A DNA stretch of 64,000 nucleotides from Mycolicibacterium rhodesiae (GCF_002086695.1 NZ_MVIH01000018.1:25103-89102), one strand, 5' to 3'; positions 32,016 through 40,582 are shown, counted from the first letter of the stretch. A program made the numbers and translations. Notes: generated by a model not told the origin, from the sequence alone.

Positions 32016-32780
32016 CTACTTCGGCGGGAAGCGCAGCGCACCGTCCAGGCGGATGGTCTCACCGTTGAGGTAGTCGTTCTCGGCGATCGACAGCGCCAGC
32101 TGGCCGTATTCGACCGAGCGGCCCATCCGCTTGGGGAATGGCACCTGCGGGGCCCAGTACGCCTCCAGCTGGTCGGCGGCCTTGCCGTAGGCGGGGGTGT
32201 TGATGGTGCCCGGCGCGATCGCCATCACGCGGATACCCAGCGGTGAAAGATCGCGCGCGGCAACCAGAGTCATTGCCACGACACCGCCCTTGGCGGCCGA
32301 ATAGGGCAGCTGACCGATCTGGCCTTCGTACGCGGCGATCGACGCGGTGTTGATGATCACCCCGCGCGCGCCGTTCTCGTCGGGCTCCTGGCGCGCCATC
32401 GCGGCCGCGACATGGCGCATCACATTGAAGACCGCGGTCAGGTAGAAGGTGATGGTCTTGGTGAACGCCTCCATCTCCATCGGAGCACCGTCCTTGCCGA
32501 CCAGCCTGCCGCCGCCGGCCGGGCCGCCGTGGGTGTCCACCGAGATGCGCAGCGGCCCCAGCTCTTCGGCGGCGGCGATGGCGGCGAGCACGTCGTCGTC
32601 GTTGGTGACGTCGGTGCGGACGTAGGGGATGGCGAGTTCGGCGGCGAGTTCCTTGCCCTTGTCGTCGGCCAGGTCGGCGATAACAACCTTGACGCCGGCT
32701 GCGTGCAGTTTGCGCACGGTCGCCTCACCGAGGCCGCCTGCGCCCCCGAAGACGACGGCTGAACTTCCACTGATCTGCAT
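32016..32780 (-). CDS. SDR 3-hydroxyacyl-CoA dehydrogenase (type-10 HSD-like)
   Basis: A 254-residue SDR. MQISGSSAVVFGGAGGLGEA has the glycine-rich NAD site, IADLADDKG the acidic NAD-selecting residue, NTASIAAYEGQIGQLPYSAAKGG the catalytic Ser and Tyr-x-x-x-Lys. The overall layout is that of type-10 hydroxysteroid / 2-methyl-3-hydroxyacyl-CoA dehydrogenases, so it probably oxidises the 3-hydroxyacyl-CoA made in this pathway. ATG 32780 follows AAGAAGGG. It is divergent from meaB across the most symmetrical copy of the island operator. Confidence 0.88.
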   Translation of the reverse strand: MQISGSSAVVFGGAGGLGEATVRKLHAAGVKVVIADLADDKGKELAAELAIPYVRTDVTNDDDVLAAIAAAEELGPLRISVDTHGGPAGGGRLVGKDGAPMEMEAFTKTITFYLTAVFNVMRHVAAAMARQEPDENGARGVIINTASIAAYEGQIGQLPYSAAKGGVVAMTLVAARDLSPLGIRVMAIAPGTINTPAYGKAADQLEAYWAPQVPFPKRMGRSVEYGQLALSIAENDYLNGETIRLDGALRFPPK

Positions 32781-32817
32781 AACGTTACCCTTCTTGCAAC
32801 TGACACTCTCTACTTGA

Positions 32818-32832
32818 GAGAATAGTATTCTC
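32818..32832. promoter_or_regulatory. GAGAA-N5-TTCTC operator (SDR / meaB), fully symmetrical
   Basis: GAGAATAGTATTCTC is a perfect palindrome over all seven base pairs around the central G. It lies 38 bases before the SDR ATG and 49 before the meaB ATG. A CTCTC half-site is 22 bp to the left. Confidence 0.8.
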
Positions 32833-32880
32833 ATACCGGCCGGAAATGGTCAATCACGTAGGGACGTAGCGTTGCCCGTT

Positions 32881-33765
32881 ATGGATGTCGCCGAGCTGAT
32901 CAGCGCGGCCCGTGGCGGGAACATGCGCGCGGTCGGGCGGCTGCTGAGCCTGGTTGAGAGCGACCGCCGCGATGAGGTGCTCACCGCAATCGGCCGGTCC
33001 GTGGTTCCGGTGGTGGGCGTGACGGGCCCGCCGGGTGCGGGTAAGTCGACCACGATCGCCGTTCTTGTCGCGGCGTATCGCGAACGCGGACAACGGGTTG
33101 CGGTGCTGGCCGTGGATCCGTCGTCGCCCTACAGCGGGGGCGCCCTGCTGGGGGATCGGATCAGGATGGCGCAGCACATCAACGACCCCGATGTGCTGAT
33201 CCGGTCGGTGGCCACCCGCGGCCACCTCGGCGGTCTGGCGGCGGCGGTGCCCGCCGCGATCCGATTGCTCGGTGCGCTCGGCTTCGACGTCGTCCTGCTG
33301 GAGAGCGTCGGGGTCGGGCAATCCGAGATCGAGATCGCCGCGGTCGCCGATCCGACGATCGTGATCCTCAATCCGGGTGCCGGCGACGCGGTCCAGGCTG
33401 CCAAGGCGGGCTTGCTCGAGGTCGCCGACCTGGTGGTGGTGAACAAGGCCGACCGGGACGGTGCTGCCCAGACGGTGCGCGATCTGAAATTCGAGACGCA
33501 CGTGCCGGTGCTGACCCTGATCGCCGCCCGGGCCGAGGGAGTGGCCGAGCTCATCGAGGCGATCGAGGCCCACCGGCGGGCCGACACCGCGCAGCGCCGT
33601 GCCGCACGCGCCCGCGCGCAGGTGTTGTCACTGGCGCAGAGTCGACTGCATCGCCATCCGGATCTCGATGCGCTCGCACAGGCCGTCGCCGACGGGAGTC
33701 GTGATCCGTACAGTGCGGCGGAAGCCTTGATCGCGCAACCGGTTTCGCCTGCGGTCGAACCGTGA
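32881..33765 (+). CDS. meaB: MeaB/ArgK-type G3E GTPase, mutase chaperone
   Basis: A 294-residue P-loop GTPase that loads and protects the B12 cofactor of acyl-CoA mutases. The Walker A GPPGAGKSTT (GVTGPPGAGKS), VLAVDPSSPYSGGALLGDRI, the Walker-B like VVLLESVGVGQSEIEI and the NKAD base-recognition motif are intact. The C-terminal dimerisation arm is a little shorter than in typical MeaB (about 320-330 residues). It is 7.4 kb from the mutase genes but inside the same island and under the same type of operator, so it most likely serves that mutase rather than the housekeeping methylmalonyl-CoA mutase. Confidence 0.92.
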   Translation: MDVAELISAARGGNMRAVGRLLSLVESDRRDEVLTAIGRSVVPVVGVTGPPGAGKSTTIAVLVAAYRERGQRVAVLAVDPSSPYSGGALLGDRIRMAQHINDPDVLIRSVATRGHLGGLAAAVPAAIRLLGALGFDVVLLESVGVGQSEIEIAAVADPTIVILNPGAGDAVQAAKAGLLEVADLVVVNKADRDGAAQTVRDLKFETHVPVLTLIAARAEGVAELIEAIEAHRRADTAQRRAARARAQVLSLAQSRLHRHPDLDALAQAVADGSRDPYSAAEALIAQPVSPAVEP

Positions 33766-33771
33766 TGCGGC

Positions 33772-34428
33772 TTACTTGCGGGCGAATCCCTGCGAGCAGA
33801 AGGTCCACACTTCGTCACCGCTGATCGGCGTGTGGATGTTCTGTTCGTCCTCGACCCCGCTGGACTGAGCGATGAACATGATGGTCTGCATCGTCATCGC
33901 GGCCAACCGGCGAGGGTTGGCGTCTTCCCTCAGCTCACCGGCGGCCGACGCCTCGTCCATCAACTCGGCGAACAATGCCACCAGCGGTGCGTGAGCGACC
34001 TTGACCTCATTGGGATGTGAGATCAGCAGCTGGGGGGCGAAGTCGGTGAACAATGGCCGGCGCGCGGTCGGATCCGGCCGGGACAGTTCGAACAGCAGAG
34101 TGACGGCCACCTTGAGCCGGTCCAGCGGATCGGTCTGTGCTGACGTCGCGGCCCGGATCTGATCGGCGGCCCGGCTCAGTGCATCCTCGAACAGGGCGAG
34201 CAGCAACTCGTGCTTACCGTCGAACTGCAGGTAGAAGCTCCGTAGCGACTGCCGGGACCGGTCGACGACTTCCTGCACGGTGAAGTCGGTGCTGCCCTTT
34301 TCGGTGATGATGGCCTGCGCGGCATCGAGGAATCGCTGCACGCGCTGCCCGGCGCGCACCTTGGCGGTCCGGATAGACCGCTCAACGGCGCGCTGCTTCC
34401 AGGCGGGCTCTTCGCTCGGGCTGTTCAC
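33772..34428 (-). CDS. TetR-family regulator, candidate repressor of the island
   Basis: A 218-residue TetR regulator. The N-terminal DNA-binding part reads RVQRFLDAAQAIITEKGSTD, FTVQEVVDRSRQSLRSFYLQ and FDGKHELLLALF (helix-turn-helix about residues 48-75). The C-terminal domain (from about 85) is the ligand and dimer part, with no recognisable ligand motif. Upstream lie two GAGAA/GAGAG-type palindromes 21 bp apart, implying autoregulation; the same palindrome fronts most operons of the island. GTG 34428 overlaps the TGA of a 15-codon reading frame (34425-34472) by four bases, a possible coupled leader. The ligand is probably an acyl-CoA intermediate (inference). Confidence 0.88.
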   Translation of the reverse strand: MNSPSEEPAWKQRAVERSIRTAKVRAGQRVQRFLDAAQAIITEKGSTDFTVQEVVDRSRQSLRSFYLQFDGKHELLLALFEDALSRAADQIRAATSAQTDPLDRLKVAVTLLFELSRPDPTARRPLFTDFAPQLLISHPNEVKVAHAPLVALFAELMDEASAAGELREDANPRRLAAMTMQTIMFIAQSSGVEDEQNIHTPISGDEVWTFCSQGFARK

Positions 34429-34477
34429 TGCCGGGCTCGAGACGAGCGGATGCGGTTTCCGATGTTGCTCACGGTAA

Positions 34478-34492
34478 GAGAGTACTACTCTC
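34478..34492. promoter_or_regulatory. Island operator, tetR-proximal site (GAGAG variant)
   Basis: GAGAGTACTACTCTC, palindromic with G/C in place of A/T at the fifth position of each arm. It starts exactly 21 bp before the second site, placing both on one helical face. Confidence 0.7.
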
Positions 34493-34498
34493 AGCGAC

Positions 34499-34513
34499 GA
34501 GAATTATGTTCTC
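34499..34513. promoter_or_regulatory. GAGAA-N5-TTCTC operator, tetR-distal site
   Basis: GAGAATTATGTTCTC with perfect five-base arms, 71 bases before the tetR start codon. With the site at 34478 it forms a tandem pair, the expected signature of an autoregulated TetR gene. Confidence 0.78.
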
Positions 34514-34587
34514 AATTCAATACCGACCAAAATTTTTGTTCCGGCCAGTCTAACGGGTGACCAGCGCATTCTCCGCCATGGCGTACG

Positions 34588-35394
34588 TCACAGATTTCCG
34601 AGCCGCGGAGCGTGGCCTCGTGACCTGATCACCGACCCGGCTTCCCTGGTCAGATCGCGTGCCGAGCCGAGCAGCCCGTCGAGCATGAGTGTGCGCTTCA
34701 CGTGCCGGTGCAGCTCGTGCTCGTCGGTGAACCCGATACCGCCGAGCACCTGCTGACAGTGCTTGGCCGCGGTCAATGCGGCCTGACCCGCAGCGGCTTT
34801 GCCCAACAGGCAGGCCAGATCCGTGCCGTCGCTCTGGGCCACCCGCAGGGTCGCTTCGGCGCCCTCGACGGCAACCAGCGTCTCGGCAAGCCGGTGCCGA
34901 ACCGCCTGGAACGACCCGATCGGGCGGCCGAACTGGACCCGATCCACGGCATGCTGGCGCGCCAGCCGCAGCATCGCCCGGGCCGAACCGGTCAGCCACC
35001 AACCCAGCGCGAGGCGGCCCTTGGCCGCCGGCACCTCCGAGCCGGTGTCTGCGGTGCTGATCGGCAGTTCGGGATCCATCGCCGAACGCGCACCGTCGGT
35101 GCGCTCCCAGATCACCCAGCGGCCGCCGACGTACGGCAGGGCGATCGTGCCGCCCGGCTCGCGCCCCGCGGATGCGAGCACCACGTCGTTGATCACACCG
35201 GCATGCGTACCGGTCTCGCCCAGCAATCGGAACACCAACGCCGTTGCCTCAGAGGGGATCTCGGCGAGCATCTCCAGCCAGCCGAGGTCACGCAGAACGC
35301 CTTCGACATTGGGGGATCCGTCCGCGGCCGCGGCGCTCATCGACTTCTCGAGCGTGTCGGCCAGCATTCCCAGTTCGCCGTCGTCCACTCTCAT
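34588..35394 (-). CDS. Acyl-CoA dehydrogenase, small subunit of heteromeric pair 2
   Basis: A 268-residue ACAD-fold subunit lacking much of the N-terminal and middle domains. It keeps the helical C-terminal domain (DRVQFGRPIGSFQAVRHRLA; CQQVLGGIGFTDEHELHRHV). Its ATG overlaps the stop of the full-length partner by four bases (ATGA), so both are made together as an alpha2-beta2-type enzyme. It is the last gene of a seven-gene operon that starts at 40376. Confidence 0.87.
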   Translation of the reverse strand: MRVDDGELGMLADTLEKSMSAAAADGSPNVEGVLRDLGWLEMLAEIPSEATALVFRLLGETGTHAGVINDVVLASAGREPGGTIALPYVGGRWVIWERTDGARSAMDPELPISTADTGSEVPAAKGRLALGWWLTGSARAMLRLARQHAVDRVQFGRPIGSFQAVRHRLAETLVAVEGAEATLRVAQSDGTDLACLLGKAAAGQAALTAAKHCQQVLGGIGFTDEHELHRHVKRTLMLDGLLGSARDLTREAGSVIRSRGHAPRLGNL

Positions 35395-36515
35395 TCCTTC
35401 CCGAGATCGAGAAGCCGGCGGGCGATGATGTTGCGCTGGATCTCCGCGGTGCCGCCGTAGATGGTGGCCGAGCGCGAGTAGAGGAACTCCGAACGCCAGG
35501 GCGTCTCGTCGAGTTCGAGTACCCCTGGCAAGACATCCCGTGCGGTGTCGTAGAGACGCTGTTCGGCACCGGCAAGCAACACCTTGTCGACCGAGGTCTC
35601 CGGCCCCAGCTTTGCCCCGTCGGCGAAGCGATGCTGGGTCGCGGCCGACCTACAGCGCACGGTGTGCAGTGCGAGGTAGGCCGCGCCGAGCTCGGCGTCA
35701 CCGGCCTCGGTCTCGTCCGCGATCAGGCGGTCCAACCTGGTGAACAGGTAGGAGATTCGCTGCCAGAAACAGGTGGACCGCTCGAACGGCAACAGGTCGT
35801 TGGCCAGCCGCCACCCGTCGCCGGGATTACCGAGCATGCGACCGGCCGGCACCACCACGTCGTCGAAGTACACCTCACAGAATTCGTCGACGCCGTGCAT
35901 GGTGTGCAGCGGACGCACCGTCACTCCGGGGGAGTCCATATCGACGAAGAACGCGGTGATGCCCTCGTGTTTGGGCGTCTCGGGCGAGCCGGTGCGGGTC
36001 AGCAGGATGCAGCGCTTGGAGAACTGCGCGAAGCTGGTCCACACCTTCTGGCCGTTGATCACCCACTCGTCGCCGCGCCGGGTGGCCTTGGTGCTCAGCG
36101 ACGCCAGGTCACTGCCCGAGCCGGGCTCGGAGAAACCCTGACACCAGTGCTCATCGCCGCGCAGGTAGCGCGGCACCATCTCGGCGGCCAGCTCCGGTCG
36201 CGCGTACGAGATCATGGTCGGCACAAGGACTTCCATCATCGAGTACGGACCCGGCTCGGCGATGTTGCGACCGAGCACCTCCTCGGCGACGATCATCCGC
36301 ATGATCACCGATCCGCCGAGGCCGCCCACGTCTTCGGGCCAGCCGTAGCGCATCCACCCGGCGTCATAGAGGGCCCGACGCACCCGGCTCATCTGGTCGA
36401 TGTGGGCAGGCAGCGAATGGTCCGGGCCCGGGCTCAGGTCGTTCTCGTCGAGCCAGGCCCGCAGGTCGTTGCGGAATTCGTCGGCGGTCGTGCCCGATTC
36501 GGCCACCGTGGTCAT
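35391..36515 (-). CDS. Acyl-CoA dehydrogenase, large subunit of heteromeric pair 2
   Basis: A 374-residue FAD-binding ACAD. MTTVAESGTTADEFRNDLRA, YGWPEDVGGLGGS, CQGFSEPGSGSDLASLSTKA, the beta-domain VWTSFAQFSKRCILLTRTG and the terminal ATIYGGTAEIQRNIIARRLL are present. ATG 36515 overlaps the SnoaL-like gene by four bases; an upstream ATG would lie inside that gene. It works with the overlapping small subunit on an acyl-CoA whose structure is unknown. Confidence 0.9.
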   Translation of the reverse strand: MTTVAESGTTADEFRNDLRAWLDENDLSPGPDHSLPAHIDQMSRVRRALYDAGWMRYGWPEDVGGLGGSVIMRMIVAEEVLGRNIAEPGPYSMMEVLVPTMISYARPELAAEMVPRYLRGDEHWCQGFSEPGSGSDLASLSTKATRRGDEWVINGQKVWTSFAQFSKRCILLTRTGSPETPKHEGITAFFVDMDSPGVTVRPLHTMHGVDEFCEVYFDDVVVPAGRMLGNPGDGWRLANDLLPFERSTCFWQRISYLFTRLDRLIADETEAGDAELGAAYLALHTVRCRSAATQHRFADGAKLGPETSVDKVLLAGAEQRLYDTARDVLPGVLELDETPWRSEFLYSRSATIYGGTAEIQRNIIARRLLDLGKE

Positions 36516-36946
36516 CCGCCGGCCGGCCTGCCGATCGCGTGTGGACGGCCCGAATCGTGCACACCGGTGCGCCGGATGAACGTCATCGCGCGGGTGTTGA
36601 GCCGCCAGCCCTGCTCGGTCCGCAGGTAGGTGTCGCGGTAGTAGCCGATGCGCATGTCGTGCGCCGAATGCTCGATGAAGCACAGCGGTTGGGTGCCGGT
36701 GGCCTTGTCCCGGTCGTTCTCGTCGAATTCGATCAGTGACTCGCCGGTCATGAACAGGCCCTTTGGTGCGGCATCGACGAGCTCGGGAAACCGGCTGAGC
36801 GAATAGGTTTCGCCGAAGGCGCTGTAGGTGCCGTCTTGGGTGAAGACCTTGACCAGATTCTCGACGTCCAGCTGGGTGATGGTCACCGCGTAGCGGGCGA
36901 GCAGCTGCTGGATCTCGACAATGTCGTCAGTCCGCGGTGTTGACAT
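36512..36946 (-). CDS. SnoaL-like / NTF2-fold protein
   Basis: A 144-residue cone-shaped alpha+beta barrel protein: STPRTDDIVEIQQLLARYAV, LVKVFTQDGTYSAFGETYSL, CFIEHSAHDMRIGYYRDTYL and EQGWRLNTRAMTFIRRTG. The family includes ketosteroid isomerase and scytalone-dehydratase-like enzymes, often acting on cyclic compounds. No certain catalytic residue is identified. It overlaps the amidohydrolase gene by 20 bases and the ACAD by four, in the middle of the Rieske operon. Confidence 0.8.
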   Translation of the reverse strand: MSTPRTDDIVEIQQLLARYAVTITQLDVENLVKVFTQDGTYSAFGETYSLSRFPELVDAAPKGLFMTGESLIEFDENDRDKATGTQPLCFIEHSAHDMRIGYYRDTYLRTEQGWRLNTRAMTFIRRTGVHDSGRPHAIGRPAGG

Positions 36947-38186
36947 AGACTTTCCCGCCTTTCATGACGAAGGTGACGTTCTGGGTGACCGTGATGTCGG
37001 ACAACGGATCACCCGGTACGGCGATGATGTCGGCGAGCAGTCCTTCGGCGATCCGGCCGCGGTCGGTGACGTTGATCAGATCGGCACCGACGACGGTGGC
37101 CGCCCGCAGCACGGCGGCCGGCGGCATACCCCACTCCACCAGGGTGACGAGCTCATCGGCGTTCTTGCCGTGCGGGATCGCCGGCGCGTCGGTGCCGACG
37201 GCGATCTTCACACCGGCCTCGTAGGCGGCCTTGATCGACGTCTCCGCCTTCGGGAACATCTCGGCAGCCTTGTCCTGCAGCGCCTTCGGTGCATGTGAGA
37301 CGTCCATCGCCTGGGCGAGCCTGCGGGTGGTCACCAGGAAGCGGTCATTGTCGACCAGCATCTGGATGGCCTCGTCGTCCATCAGGAAACCGTGCTCGAT
37401 GCAGTCGATGCCGCACGCCACCGCATGCTTGACGGCCTCGGCGCCGTGCGTGTGCGCGGCCACCCGCAGCCCGCGCCGGTGTGCCTCGTCGACGATCGCC
37501 CGGAGCTCCTCGTCCGAATAGTGTTGTGCGCCGGCCTCACCGGTCAGCGACATCACGCCGCCGGACACGCACACCTTGATCAGCTGCGCGCCGTGCTTGA
37601 TCTGATAGCGCACCGCCTTGCGGATCTCGTCCACACCGTTGGCGATGCCCTCCTCGACGGTCAGTTCGAGGGCGCCCGGCATGAAGGCGGCGAACATAGT
37701 CGGGTCCAAATGCCCACCGGTCGGAGTGATGGCGTGCCCGGCAGGCACGATCCGAGGGCCCTCGATCCAGCCCGCGTCGATCGCCTTGCCCAATGCGACG
37801 TCCAACAGATAGCCGCCGGTCTTCACGAACAGCCCGAGGTTGCGCACCGTGGTGAAACCCGCGCGCAGCGTGCGGCGGGCATTGCCGACCGCGCGCAGCA
37901 CCCGGGTCGGCGGATCATCCTGGACCTGCGAGAGGCCCGGGTTCTCGCCCCGGCCGCCCATCAGGAGGTTGACCTCCATGTCCATCAAGCCCGGAAGGAG
38001 GATGGCGTCGCCCAAGTCGATGACATCGGAGCTCTCGTCGACTTCGCCTCCCACCGAGACGATCCGGTCGCCGTCGACCTTCACGATGGCGGGACGCACG
38101 ATCTCGCCCGCGTCGACGTCGACGTACCCGGCTGCCTTCAGGGTCGTTGCGCGCGGCGATGAGCCGCTTGCGCGAAGAGCGGACAA
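36927..38186 (-). CDS. Amidohydrolase-superfamily protein with altered HxH motif
   Basis: A 419-residue protein of the imidazolonepropionase/prolidase-like branch. It has the small beta-sandwich start (GYVDVDAGEIVRPAIVKVDG), ILLPGLMDMEVNLLMGG, IKVCVSGGVMSLTG (position of the carboxylated lysine), RVAAHTHGAEAVKHA, CIEHGFLMD and AVGTDAPAIPHG, i.e. the later metal ligands. The first metal motif, normally DxHxH, reads Asp-Met-Glu71-Val-Asn73: both histidines are replaced. The metal site must differ, perhaps mononuclear. TTG 38186 starts one base after the upstream stop. The substrate is unknown; a lactone or amide of the pathway is possible. Confidence 0.8.
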   Translation of the reverse strand: MSALRASGSSPRATTLKAAGYVDVDAGEIVRPAIVKVDGDRIVSVGGEVDESSDVIDLGDAILLPGLMDMEVNLLMGGRGENPGLSQVQDDPPTRVLRAVGNARRTLRAGFTTVRNLGLFVKTGGYLLDVALGKAIDAGWIEGPRIVPAGHAITPTGGHLDPTMFAAFMPGALELTVEEGIANGVDEIRKAVRYQIKHGAQLIKVCVSGGVMSLTGEAGAQHYSDEELRAIVDEAHRRGLRVAAHTHGAEAVKHAVACGIDCIEHGFLMDDEAIQMLVDNDRFLVTTRRLAQAMDVSHAPKALQDKAAEMFPKAETSIKAAYEAGVKIAVGTDAPAIPHGKNADELVTLVEWGMPPAAVLRAATVVGADLINVTDRGRIAEGLLADIIAVPGDPLSDITVTQNVTFVMKGGKVYVNTAD

Positions 38187-38187
38187 C

Positions 38188-38517
38188 CTAGACCACCGGC
38201 TCCTTGATCAGTTCGATATACGCGGCCCCACTGTCGAGCACGCGGGGCTGCTTCCACACCTCGATCGGAAAACTCACCTGCACGATCGACTGTCCTAGAT
38301 GTACCAGAGCCTTGGCGTCCTCCGGCATGCCTTTGAGCGGAAAGCGCGCGTCGACATAGACCATGATGTCCTCAAGCCGCGCCATGCCGGCGTCGTAGAG
38401 CTCCTGCATCTCGGCCATCGTCGAGTTCAGCCGCTTCTGGTAGCGCTCCTCCTCGGTGGGCAGGCACCAGTCGCTGAAGCGCTCCAGGTCGGCGAATTCC
38501 GCTGGCAACTTAGACAT
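38188..38517 (-). CDS. Conserved small protein next to the Rieske oxygenase
   Basis: A 109-residue acidic, soluble protein: MSKLPAEFADLERFSDWCLP, TEEERYQKRLNSTMAEMQEL, then YVDARFPLKGMPEDAKALVH. I do not recognise a named domain. It overlaps the end of the Rieske oxygenase gene by eight bases, so it is probably an accessory protein for that enzyme or its pathway step. Confidence 0.65.
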   Translation of the reverse strand: MSKLPAEFADLERFSDWCLPTEEERYQKRLNSTMAEMQELYDAGMARLEDIMVYVDARFPLKGMPEDAKALVHLGQSIVQVSFPIEVWKQPRVLDSGAAYIELIKEPVV

Positions 38518-39841
38518 TTGCGTTCTCCTTCGTCCGAGAAGCTGCGGCTGCCCCGTTCCCGTTGCCTGCGGCCAGTGATTCTTTGTAGCGGTCCACGTAC
38601 TTGTGCGCGGTGTGGTGCAGGTGGCGCAACAGAATTTCCTGGTCGCAGAGCGGGAAATCCAGTACGGCGCGGGTGCCGATCTGGGTCTGGGTGGCTTCGA
38701 GGGTGTTGGCGTCCTGGAACGCGTATTCCTTGAACGTCACCGCGGCCAGTTCCTGGGAGAGTCGCTCGCGCAGGTTCTTCGGCGGCACGAAGTACAGATC
38801 GGCCTCGAAGATATGGGAGTCCACACCCGTCGGCCAGTAGTTGTAGGTCAGGTACCAGCCCGGCGCCCAGAACAGCAACGTGAAGTTCGGGAAGAACTCG
38901 AACGAGTCCTGGCCCCACGTCGCGTGCCGGCCAGGATTGATCGCGGGTGGCAGCTCGTCGGGCAGGATGCCCTTGATGTCGGGGCGGTCCCACGGGCCGA
39001 ACAGACCGCTGTGCAAAATCCGCTCGATGGGCTTGACCATCTTCAGATCCTTCGGCGGACTCATGCCACCCCAGGACGAGATCATCGAGTGATCGCCCTT
39101 GATGTCGTAGTGCAGCGCCTCGAATCCGAACTTGGCGAGCTTCTCGGCTTCTTCCTTCTCCGCCTGCTTCATGTGCAGGATCGGCGCGTGGTAGAACTCG
39201 ACGAAGGCGTCGATGAACAGCTTCCAGTTCGAGCCGACCGTCGCGCGATAGCTGTAGTGCTCGGTCATCTCGTGGAAGGGATAGCCCTTCAGGCCCTGGC
39301 CGAATTCGCCAAGGTATTCCTCGAGCGAGATCGCGTCGTCGTCGAAGTTGACGAAGATGAAGCCTTCCCACACTTCACAGCGCACCGGCTTGAGCGGGTA
39401 GTCGGCCTTGTCGACGTCGAAGAACTCCTGCTCTTGCTGGATGAAGGTGAGGTCGCCTTTCAACGAGTACCGCCAAGCGTGGTACTTGCAGACGAATTGC
39501 CGGCAGCTGCCCGAAACCTCTTCGCCGGGATAGTCATTCCACACCAGCTTGTTGCCGCGATGGCGGCACAGGTTGTAGAAGGCACGGACCTCGTCGCCGT
39601 CGTTGACGATGATGATCGACGTACCCGGGCCGACCGACGGCAGCTCGCGGGTGATGTAGTTGCCCTTCTTGGGCACCAGCTCCACGCGGCCCATCTGCAG
39701 CCAGGTCTTGCGGAAGATGGCCTGCTGCTCCAACTTCCAGTGCTCGGGATCGATCGAGTCCTCGTAGTTGACCGGACCCGTGCCGAGTTCTGGCCAGTTC
39801 TCGGTCCAACTGCCGACGTCCGGCTTCTTGAAAAATGCCAC
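38510..39841 (-). CDS. Rieske non-haem iron oxygenase, alpha subunit
   Basis: A 443-residue aromatic-ring-hydroxylating-type oxygenase. The Rieske cluster motif is CRHRGNKLVWND followed by CKYHAWRYSLKG (CxH...CxxH). The mononuclear iron site shows NWKLFIDAFVEFYHAPILHM, with two histidines four residues apart. O2-dependent hydroxylation or demethylation of a ring compound is expected. GTG 39841 follows AAAGG. It needs an external ferredoxin and reductase; the island offers a [2Fe-2S] ferredoxin (27413), a Rieske-type ferredoxin (56753) and a NuoF-like flavoprotein (53966). Fold resembles carnitine or steroid Rieske oxygenases. Confidence 0.92.
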   Translation of the reverse strand: MAFFKKPDVGSWTENWPELGTGPVNYEDSIDPEHWKLEQQAIFRKTWLQMGRVELVPKKGNYITRELPSVGPGTSIIIVNDGDEVRAFYNLCRHRGNKLVWNDYPGEEVSGSCRQFVCKYHAWRYSLKGDLTFIQQEQEFFDVDKADYPLKPVRCEVWEGFIFVNFDDDAISLEEYLGEFGQGLKGYPFHEMTEHYSYRATVGSNWKLFIDAFVEFYHAPILHMKQAEKEEAEKLAKFGFEALHYDIKGDHSMISSWGGMSPPKDLKMVKPIERILHSGLFGPWDRPDIKGILPDELPPAINPGRHATWGQDSFEFFPNFTLLFWAPGWYLTYNYWPTGVDSHIFEADLYFVPPKNLRERLSQELAAVTFKEYAFQDANTLEATQTQIGTRAVLDFPLCDQEILLRHLHHTAHKYVDRYKESLAAGNGNGAAAASRTKENANV

Positions 39842-39845
39842 GTAC

Positions 39846-40376
39846 TTACCTTTCGTTCTCGAGCTGTACGCCGAAAGTGTTGAACGCCATGGCCAACATG
39901 CCGTAGGCGCCGACGGTGAAGACGAAGTCCATGCGCTGACGCTCGGTGAGATGCTCGCCGAGGGCGGCCCAGGTTTCGTCGGTGAGATTGGATTTCTCCT
40001 CGAGCTCGTCGGTGGCCGCCACGACCAGCCGGTCGAGCTCGTCATCGGCGCGCGCGTTGCGGATCGCCTCGACGTCGTCGTCGGTCAGCCCTTCCGCCTT
40101 GGCCATCGCGACGTGATGCTCCCATTCGTAGGTGCAGTCCCGGCGATGCGCCACCCGCAGCACCGCGACCTCACGCAGCCGCGCCGGCAGCGTAGAGCGG
40201 AACAGCAGATAGACGTTGAAGCCGAGGTACGCCTTGGTCAGGTCGGGGTGGCGAACGAGCGTCGACAGCGCGGTTCCGGCGCCCTCGGGGTTCTGCCGGT
40301 CGCGCGGCAGCATGCCCTTGAGCGCGCGCTGGACCTCGTCGTCCCACTGCTCCGCAGGTAGCGGTGTCAGCCGCAT
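39846..40376 (-). CDS. Carboxymuconolactone decarboxylase family (AhpD-like) protein
   Basis: A 176-residue all-helical protein: LPAEQWDDEVQRALKGMLPR, LTKAYLGFNVYLLFRSTLPA, LREVAVLRVAHRRDCTYEWE HH. CMD/AhpD family members carry a CxxC with His; here only Asp-Cys-Thr-Tyr-Glu-Trp is seen, one cysteine, so a peroxidase role is unlikely and a decarboxylase or lyase-like role is open. It is the first gene of the seven-gene Rieske/ACAD operon, directly under a GAGAA-N5-TTCTC site. ATG 40376 is chosen; an upstream ATG would put the operator inside the gene. Confidence 0.82.
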   Translation of the reverse strand: MRLTPLPAEQWDDEVQRALKGMLPRDRQNPEGAGTALSTLVRHPDLTKAYLGFNVYLLFRSTLPARLREVAVLRVAHRRDCTYEWEHHVAMAKAEGLTDDDVEAIRNARADDELDRLVVAATDELEEKSNLTDETWAALGEHLTERQRMDFVFTVGAYGMLAMAFNTFGVQLENER

Positions 40377-40397
40377 CGGTAACCCCCTCTCGCGTTG

Positions 40398-40412
40398 GAG
40401 AATCGCATTCTC
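40398..40412. promoter_or_regulatory. GAGAA-N5-TTCTC operator (Rieske/ACAD operon)
   Basis: GAGAATCGCATTCTC, arms extended to GAGAAT/ATTCTC. It is 22 bases before the ATG of the operon's first gene. A CTCTC half-site (40377-40391) lies exactly 21 bp away. Confidence 0.78.
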
Positions 40413-40567
40413 ATATCCGAATAACAGGTTTCCATGAACTTGTCGGAAGGTCAATCCCCGCGCCTGAGCAGGGCGGAAAAACCGACGTCGACCAGGCGCG
40501 TCGGAAGGTCAGCCTACGGGTCGCATGCACCGGTAAGCCGATTACCGGATGTTGATTCTCGCGGAAT

Positions 40568-40582
40568 GAGAAGCTAGTTTTC
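40568..40582. promoter_or_regulatory. Island operator variant (amidohydrolase-2 operon)
   Basis: GAGAAGCTAGTTTTC, one arm mismatch; the wider sequence ATGAGAA-N5-TTTTCAT is nearly symmetrical. A TTCTC half-site lies 22 bp upstream (40546-40560). It is 32 bases before the ATG at 40614. Confidence 0.55.

Noticed and set aside
20189..40412. GAGAA-N5-TTCTC as a KstR or KstR2 site
   Set aside because: The KstR (TNNAACNNGTTNNA) and KstR2 (ANCAAGNNCTTGNT) patterns, as remembered, do not fit these sites.
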